The notes under the pieces are model-generated. The model was not told the DNA's origin and made no database searches. It saw nothing but the letters and a program-made list of their open reading frames with translations. A program made the position numbers and the translations under genes. DNA of 55,166 nt from assembly GCA_002070215.1 (NCBI GenBank), contig MWCV01000016.1, positions 1 through 55,166 of the forward strand, read 5' to 3'. Shown in pieces: positions 51,155 to 55,166 of this stretch; positions within the stretch are counted from its first letter, which is position 1, and every line of letters starts with the position of its first letter. The stretch is from Chloroflexi bacterium ADurb.Bin180. GTDB taxonomy: Bacteria; Chloroflexota; Anaerolineae; UBA2200.

Positions 51155-52119
51155 CCATCGCTGCGCCTCTGGTCTCTGTGGTCATCCCGACCTATGACCG
51201 TCCACAACTGCTCCTGCGGGCGGTGCAGTGCGCTCTCGCACAGACATTGCGTGACATCGAGGTCATCGTCGTCTTTGACGGGTCCCCTTCGTCGGTGCGC
51301 GGAGCACTGGACTCGCTGTCCGACTCGCGCCTGCGGGTGCTCTGCCTGGAGCAGAATCAGGGCGCTCCCGCCGCGCGAACTGCCGGCGTGGAGGCTGCTC
51401 GGGCGGATTGGATCGCCTCGTTCGACGACGATGACGAGTGGGACCCGCTCAAACTCGAACTGCAGTGGCAGCACGCCCGGCGCTCTGCGGCGCCGCTGCC
51501 TATCGTGCCGTGCCGCTTTGTGGCCTGCACGGACGCGGGAGACTATGTGTGGCCCAGACGCTGGCCGCGCCGCGGCGAGCCGGTGAGCGAGTACCTGTTC
51601 TGCAGCTCGAGTCTGGCTTTTGGCGAAGGTGTTGTGCCATCCTCGGTGCTCTTTGCGCCGCGCGAGCTCTACCGTCTGGAGCTGCCACGTTGCACCCCCG
51701 CCTATCACGACGACCTCGACTGGCTGCTCCGCGCTGCCTCGCATCCCGGCGTGGCCATCGACCCTCTGCCAGACCCTTGCCCTCTGGCCATCTGGCACCG
51801 TGAGGGGCGAGCCCGCTCCCGGCGCCGCTTCGACTGGCGTCCATCGCTCGAGTGGGTCGCTGCCCATCCACAATTGATCACCCCGCGGGCGCGTTCGGCC
51901 TTTTTGCTGCGGTGGACTGGCAACGTGCTGTCGGCACGCCGGCAGTGGGATGGCTTCTGGCCGGTCCTGAACGCCGCCCTGCGGGTGGGCCAGCCCTCTG
52001 CCCTGGACGTGCTGCTCTACCTGGCGAACTGGCTGCTCCCTCTCAGCTTTAGACGTGCTCTGGCATCGTGGGTGGGCCGTGCGCGCCGCCCCTCTGCCTT
52101 CAGGGAGCAGCACTCATGA
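51151..52119 (+). CDS. GT2 glycosyltransferase
   Basis: A 322-residue GT-A glycosyltransferase: VSVVIPTYDRPQLLLRAV (8-25), VVFDGSPSS, and the DxD-type ASFDDDDEWDP (about 89-99). AYHDDLDWLLRA (about 184-195) holds the likely base. No membrane helix is obvious. The start overlaps the hydrolase stop (ATGA). Sugar donor unknown. Confidence 0.88.
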   Translation: MTIAAPLVSVVIPTYDRPQLLLRAVQCALAQTLRDIEVIVVFDGSPSSVRGALDSLSDSRLRVLCLEQNQGAPAARTAGVEAARADWIASFDDDDEWDPLKLELQWQHARRSAAPLPIVPCRFVACTDAGDYVWPRRWPRRGEPVSEYLFCSSSLAFGEGVVPSSVLFAPRELYRLELPRCTPAYHDDLDWLLRAASHPGVAIDPLPDPCPLAIWHREGRARSRRRFDWRPSLEWVAAHPQLITPRARSAFLLRWTGNVLSARRQWDGFWPVLNAALRVGQPSALDVLLYLANWLLPLSFRRALASWVGRARRPSAFREQHS

Positions 52120-53390
52120 CCCGTCCACTGCACCTGGCCATGGTCACGACCTTCTACCCGCCCTACCATTTTGGCGGCGATGCGGTCTACTTGCAGCGCC
52201 TGTGCTGGGAGCTGGCCGAACGCGGGCACCGGGTCGACGTGATTCACAACCCCGACGCCTACCGGTTGCTCGGTGGCAGCGAGCCCACTCGCCCCGGCCA
52301 CAGCCACCCGAACATCACTATCCATCCGCTGACCAGCAGATCACCCCTGTTCGCCAACCTGGTGATGCAGCAAACAGGCACCCCGGGGCCCTTCTCCCGG
52401 CAACTGGCCAGCCTGCTCGAGCGCAATCTGGACGTCATTCACTTTCACAACGTGTCGCTGGCCGGCGGCCCGACTGTCCTCACTTACGGCTCTGCCTGCA
52501 AGCTCTACACCACCCACGAGTACTGGCTCGTCTGCCCGACCCACGTGTTGTTCCGCATGAACCGCGAGGCCTGCACCAGACGCACCTGCCTGGCCTGCCA
52601 GCTCGCCTATCGCCGGCCCCCGCAGCTCTGGCGCTACGGCCATCTCCTGGAGCGTTGCGCGCGCCAGGTTGATCTCTTCCTTGCGCCGAGTCACTTTGCC
52701 GCTGCGGCCCACCGTGAGCGCGGCCTGGACGTGCCAATGGTGCAGCTCAATCATCCTGGCCCTCAACCGGCGCCCCCAGCCGAGCGGAACTCGCATTCGC
52801 CGCCCTACTTCCTTTACGTTGGCCGCCTGGAGTATCTCAAGGGAGTGCACACGCTGCTTCCGTTGTTTCAACGACGCCGGGAGCTCCAGCTCTGGATAGT
52901 CGGCACAGGGACGCAGGAGCCTGAGCTCCGCCGCCTCATCGGCTCCAGCAGCAATGTCCGCCTGCTGGGCTGGACCGATCACCGTGAGCTGGAGGGCCTC
53001 TATCGCAATGCCATTGCCCTGCTGGTGCCATCGCTGTGCTACGAGGTCCAGTCGCTCGTCCCTCTCGAGGCCTTTCAGCAGGCCACGCCGGTCATCGCCC
53101 GCGACATCGGTGCACTCAGCGAGGTGATTGCCGCCAGCGGCGGCGGCCTGCTCTACCGCACCGAACAGGAGCTCGAGGAAGCCATTGGCAGGCTGCACGC
53201 GGACCCGGCGCTGCGCGAGGAACTCGGGCAAAAGGGACAGCAGGCCTATCTCGCCCACTGGACCCCGGAGGCGCACTTGTCTCGTTACCTTCAACTGGTG
53301 GACCAGTTGCTTGCCTCTCGCTCTGGCCCCACCGCACACGCCGCCGCATCTCCTGCTACCTCGTTGGGTTCTACCGGCGATACTCCATGA
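52116..53390 (+). CDS. GT4 glycosyltransferase
   Basis: A 424-residue GT-B glycosyltransferase. The N-terminal FYPPYHFGGDAVYLQRLCWELAERGH loop and the C-terminal YVGRLEYLKGVHTLL are typical of GT4. VPSLCYEVQSLVPLEAFQQATPVIARDIGALSEVI is the EX7E nucleotide-sugar site. A cysteine-rich insert (CTRRTCLACQLAYRR near 159-173) is common in a subgroup of these enzymes. The start overlaps the previous stop (ATGA). Confidence 0.9.
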   Translation: MTRPLHLAMVTTFYPPYHFGGDAVYLQRLCWELAERGHRVDVIHNPDAYRLLGGSEPTRPGHSHPNITIHPLTSRSPLFANLVMQQTGTPGPFSRQLASLLERNLDVIHFHNVSLAGGPTVLTYGSACKLYTTHEYWLVCPTHVLFRMNREACTRRTCLACQLAYRRPPQLWRYGHLLERCARQVDLFLAPSHFAAAAHRERGLDVPMVQLNHPGPQPAPPAERNSHSPPYFLYVGRLEYLKGVHTLLPLFQRRRELQLWIVGTGTQEPELRRLIGSSSNVRLLGWTDHRELEGLYRNAIALLVPSLCYEVQSLVPLEAFQQATPVIARDIGALSEVIAASGGGLLYRTEQELEEAIGRLHADPALREELGQKGQQAYLAHWTPEAHLSRYLQLVDQLLASRSGPTAHAAASPATSLGSTGDTP

Positions 53391-54874
53391 CTCCATCTGT
53401 CTCGAACGCCCCGATGGACTCAACCTCGACTGGCAGGTCGCCCGGTCTGAGTGCTGCCGTGGGCACCGTGCAGCTCCTGGCGGCCCAGGTGCTGGGCCTG
53501 TTGATGGGCTTTGCCATTTCTGCCGTGCTCACGCGGGGCCTCGGTCCCGAGCTCTATGGCCTGTACAGTGTGGCCTTTGCCGTGGCGATGTGGGTCGAGA
53601 TGAGCAGCAATGCGATGTTTCGCCACACCACGATCAAGTTCCTGGCCCAGGCTGACGACTGGCGCGACACCGGCCTGGCGCTCATGCAGTCCGAGCTGGC
53701 GGTGAATCTGGTGGCGGGTCTTGGGCTGGCCCTGGCCGCTCCCCTGCTGGCACGCCTGCTTCGGTCGACCGAGCTCGTGCCTCTGCTGCGCCTGATGGGA
53801 CTCTACCTGCCCCTGCGTGCTCTGGTCCACTCGCAGGCGTCCATCCTGCTGGGACGCGGCCAGTTCGCCCGCGCCTCCGTGACGGCGTTTGTTCACTGGC
53901 CTGCGCGCTTGCTGCTGGCTGTGCTGCTCCTGAGGCTGGGCTGCTCTACCTCCGCCGGGGTCTGGGCGGTGATCGGGGCATCGTTTGCGGAGGCGGCAGT
54001 GCTGCTGGGCATGCTGCGCCTGCTGCCCTTTGGCCGGCCGACCTTCTCTCACCGTCGGGTTCTCGGCTACGCCCTCCCGCTGTTCTTCAACGGGCTGGGA
54101 ATACGCCTGCTGACGCGTATTGACCTCTGGCTGGTGCAGGTCCGCAGCGGCGACGCTGCCGCCGGGCAGTACAGCGCGGCGCAGAACGTCGGCCTGCAGC
54201 CCCTGGGCTTCCTTGGAGCTTCGATCTCGGCCCCCATGCTGTCGGTCGTCTCCGGCCTCGCACGGGACAACGCCGTCGTTGCCGCCAGGCGAATCATCGA
54301 GAGTACCCTTCGTTTCCTAGTTTGCCTGCTACCCTGGGTGGCTATGGCCGCCGCCGCTTCGAGCGAAATCGTGCGCTTTCTCTATGGCCGCTCGTTCCTG
54401 CCTGCGGCGCCACTCCTGTCCTGGCTGCTCTTGGCCGGGCTGGCCCTGGACCTGGTGAGCGTTTCCGGCTCTCTGCTCACCGCCGCCGGCAAGCCGGCCT
54501 GGAATCTCTACGTGACCATACCGATCGTGCCAGTAGCATTGCTGGCGCACTGGTTCCTCGTTCCTCGCTTCGGAGCTGTGGCTGCTGCCGCCGTCACGGC
54601 CACCCTGGCCAGCCTCGATGCCATTGCCGCGACGTTGCTGATGCGCCGACTGTGGACTGTTGCTCTCCCCTGGCGCAGTATCTTGCGCAGTCTCTTCCTG
54701 TCGGGCGTAGTTTATCTGCTGTCGTCAGGCTGGAGCTCGCCCGGTTGGTACCTGCTGCCCAAGTTCGCTGTGCTCTCCCTCTTCACGGTAGTGGGATACT
54801 GGGCACTGGGCGAGTTGACCCGGCAGGATCTTGCCGCCATCAGGTCGTTCCTCCCGCGGTTGTTCGGGCGCTAG
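53387..54874 (+). CDS. Wzx-like flippase / oligosaccharide exporter
   Basis: A 495-residue polytopic protein of the MOP/MATE superfamily with about fourteen hydrophobic segments. VQLLAAQVLGLLMGFAISAVLTRGLGPELYGLYS is the family's N-terminal helix 1-2 pattern. LTRIDLWLVQVRSGDAAAGQYSAAQ is the repeat-half equivalent. It is expected to flip a lipid-linked oligosaccharide outward. It is the last gene of the operon as seen; the miniature element begins 18 bases after its stop. No Wzy polymerase or initiating phosphoglycosyl transferase is in the window. Confidence 0.88.
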   Translation: MTPSVSNAPMDSTSTGRSPGLSAAVGTVQLLAAQVLGLLMGFAISAVLTRGLGPELYGLYSVAFAVAMWVEMSSNAMFRHTTIKFLAQADDWRDTGLALMQSELAVNLVAGLGLALAAPLLARLLRSTELVPLLRLMGLYLPLRALVHSQASILLGRGQFARASVTAFVHWPARLLLAVLLLRLGCSTSAGVWAVIGASFAEAAVLLGMLRLLPFGRPTFSHRRVLGYALPLFFNGLGIRLLTRIDLWLVQVRSGDAAAGQYSAAQNVGLQPLGFLGASISAPMLSVVSGLARDNAVVAARRIIESTLRFLVCLLPWVAMAAAASSEIVRFLYGRSFLPAAPLLSWLLLAGLALDLVSVSGSLLTAAGKPAWNLYVTIPIVPVALLAHWFLVPRFGAVAAAAVTATLASLDAIAATLLMRRLWTVALPWRSILRSLFLSGVVYLLSSGWSSPGWYLLPKFAVLSLFTVVGYWALGELTRQDLAAIRSFLPRLFGR

Positions 54875-54891
54875 CGGCCCGCACGCATTGT

Positions 54892-55166
54892 GAGAGTGTG
54901 GAAAAAGCGGGCGAGAGATGGGAGCACAATGGCGCCTGTGCCTGGTAGTGCCAAGACTCCGGGCAACTACACACCTCGATAGGTTCGTAGTACAGCTCTG
55001 CTTCTGGCGCCCCGACGTGCTGGTCGGGGTCAGCCTGTCCCCACCCACCGACGCGGTGAGACCGTTCGGAAGGGGAGCGCTAAAGCGCCTCTTCGCAGTA
55101 GCTCAGAGACCTACGGCAACTACGAACCTGTCGTTCGCGCTCCCTGGGCAGTTATTCCACACTCTC
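54892..55166 (-). mobile_element. Miniature inverted-repeat element, 275 bp, copy 2
   Basis: The reverse complement of this stretch matches the 9914-10157 element end to end, with the same GAGAGTGTGG termini. It differs at about ten positions and in the middle: between GACAGG and CTGTACTAC there are 38 bases here against 7 in copy 1. The extra bases include a CCCCGAC/GTCGGGG hairpin. The last base of the window is the last base of the terminal repeat, so the right-hand duplication is not visible. The sequence probably ends here because the repeat broke the assembly. Confidence 0.85.

Noticed and set aside
49434-54874. A full exosortase/PEP-CTERM system
   Set aside because: The hydrolases resemble exosortase-A associates, but no exosortase or PEP-CTERM substrate is present in the window.

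Overview
The window is a GC-rich stretch (by eye about 62-66% G+C from about 1.43 kb onward) of bacterial DNA. The protein content best fits an uncultured Chloroflexota bacterium of the Anaerolineae type. The pointers are a DUF6584-like protein, a cell-surface protein with DNRLRE repeats and Thr/Pro linkers, a COG1149-like Fe-S protein, GT39 and many MFS/ABC exporters. This assignment is inference from gene style. The first ~1.42 kb look different: lower GC, a proteobacterial-style NarK transporter and FNR-type boxes. That piece breaks off abruptly inside a tryptophan T-box leader read from the other strand, so the left end is probably an assembly chimera or a recent rearrangement.

Layout. 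1-1.42 kb: truncated nitrate/nitrite transporter with two perfect FNR-type sites. 1.42-1.69 kb: promoter and Trp T-box on the minus strand whose target gene (trpS or trp genes expected) is missing. 1.69-6.0 kb: minus-strand overlapping operon xdhC > MFS > pckA (ATP-PEPCK) > DUF6584. 6.1-9.84 kb: secreted 1245-aa protein with four DNRLRE-type beta domains and a C-terminal SGNH-like domain. 9.91-10.16 kb: a 244-bp miniature inverted-repeat element with an 8-bp target duplication. A second, inverted copy closes the window. 10.2-17.5 kb: an Fe-S protein, a heterodimeric ABC exporter, a ferredoxin/MinD-like protein with a lost P-loop, a methyltransferase and a membrane protein. 17.5-20.9 kb: minus operon ygeY-like > ygeW-like carbamoyltransferase > carbamate kinase. 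21-24.1 kb: MFS, a possible PD-(D/E)XK protein and a PlsC-like acyltransferase. 24.2-26.5 kb: a three-repeat lipoprotein behind a ~290-nt attenuator-type leader, then cold-shock and RRM genes. 26.5-33.6 kb: a five-gene efflux operon. 33.9-38.6 kb: a malate/lactate dehydrogenase, a nine-heme membrane/HAO-like fusion protein and a GT39. 38.6-41.3 kb: small hypotheticals, a zinc-ribbon protein and an epimerase-like protein.

41.4-54.9 kb: the most distinctive part, a tightly coupled plus-strand operon of twelve genes from one predicted promoter. Its order is GT2, FAD oxidoreductase, polysaccharide deacetylase, Sfp-type phosphopantetheinyl transferase, MbtH, free carrier protein, one C-A-T NRPS module without a thioesterase, two alpha/beta hydrolases resembling those of exosortase-A loci, GT2, GT4 and a Wzx-like flippase. 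The simplest reading is a pathway that builds a lipid-linked or exported glycan and joins an amino-acyl or acyl-amino-acid group to it through NRPS chemistry. The contents and order are seen in the sequence. The product is inference.

No rRNA, tRNA or CRISPR array was recognised. Start codons were chosen from Shine-Dalgarno spacing and overlap with the upstream gene.
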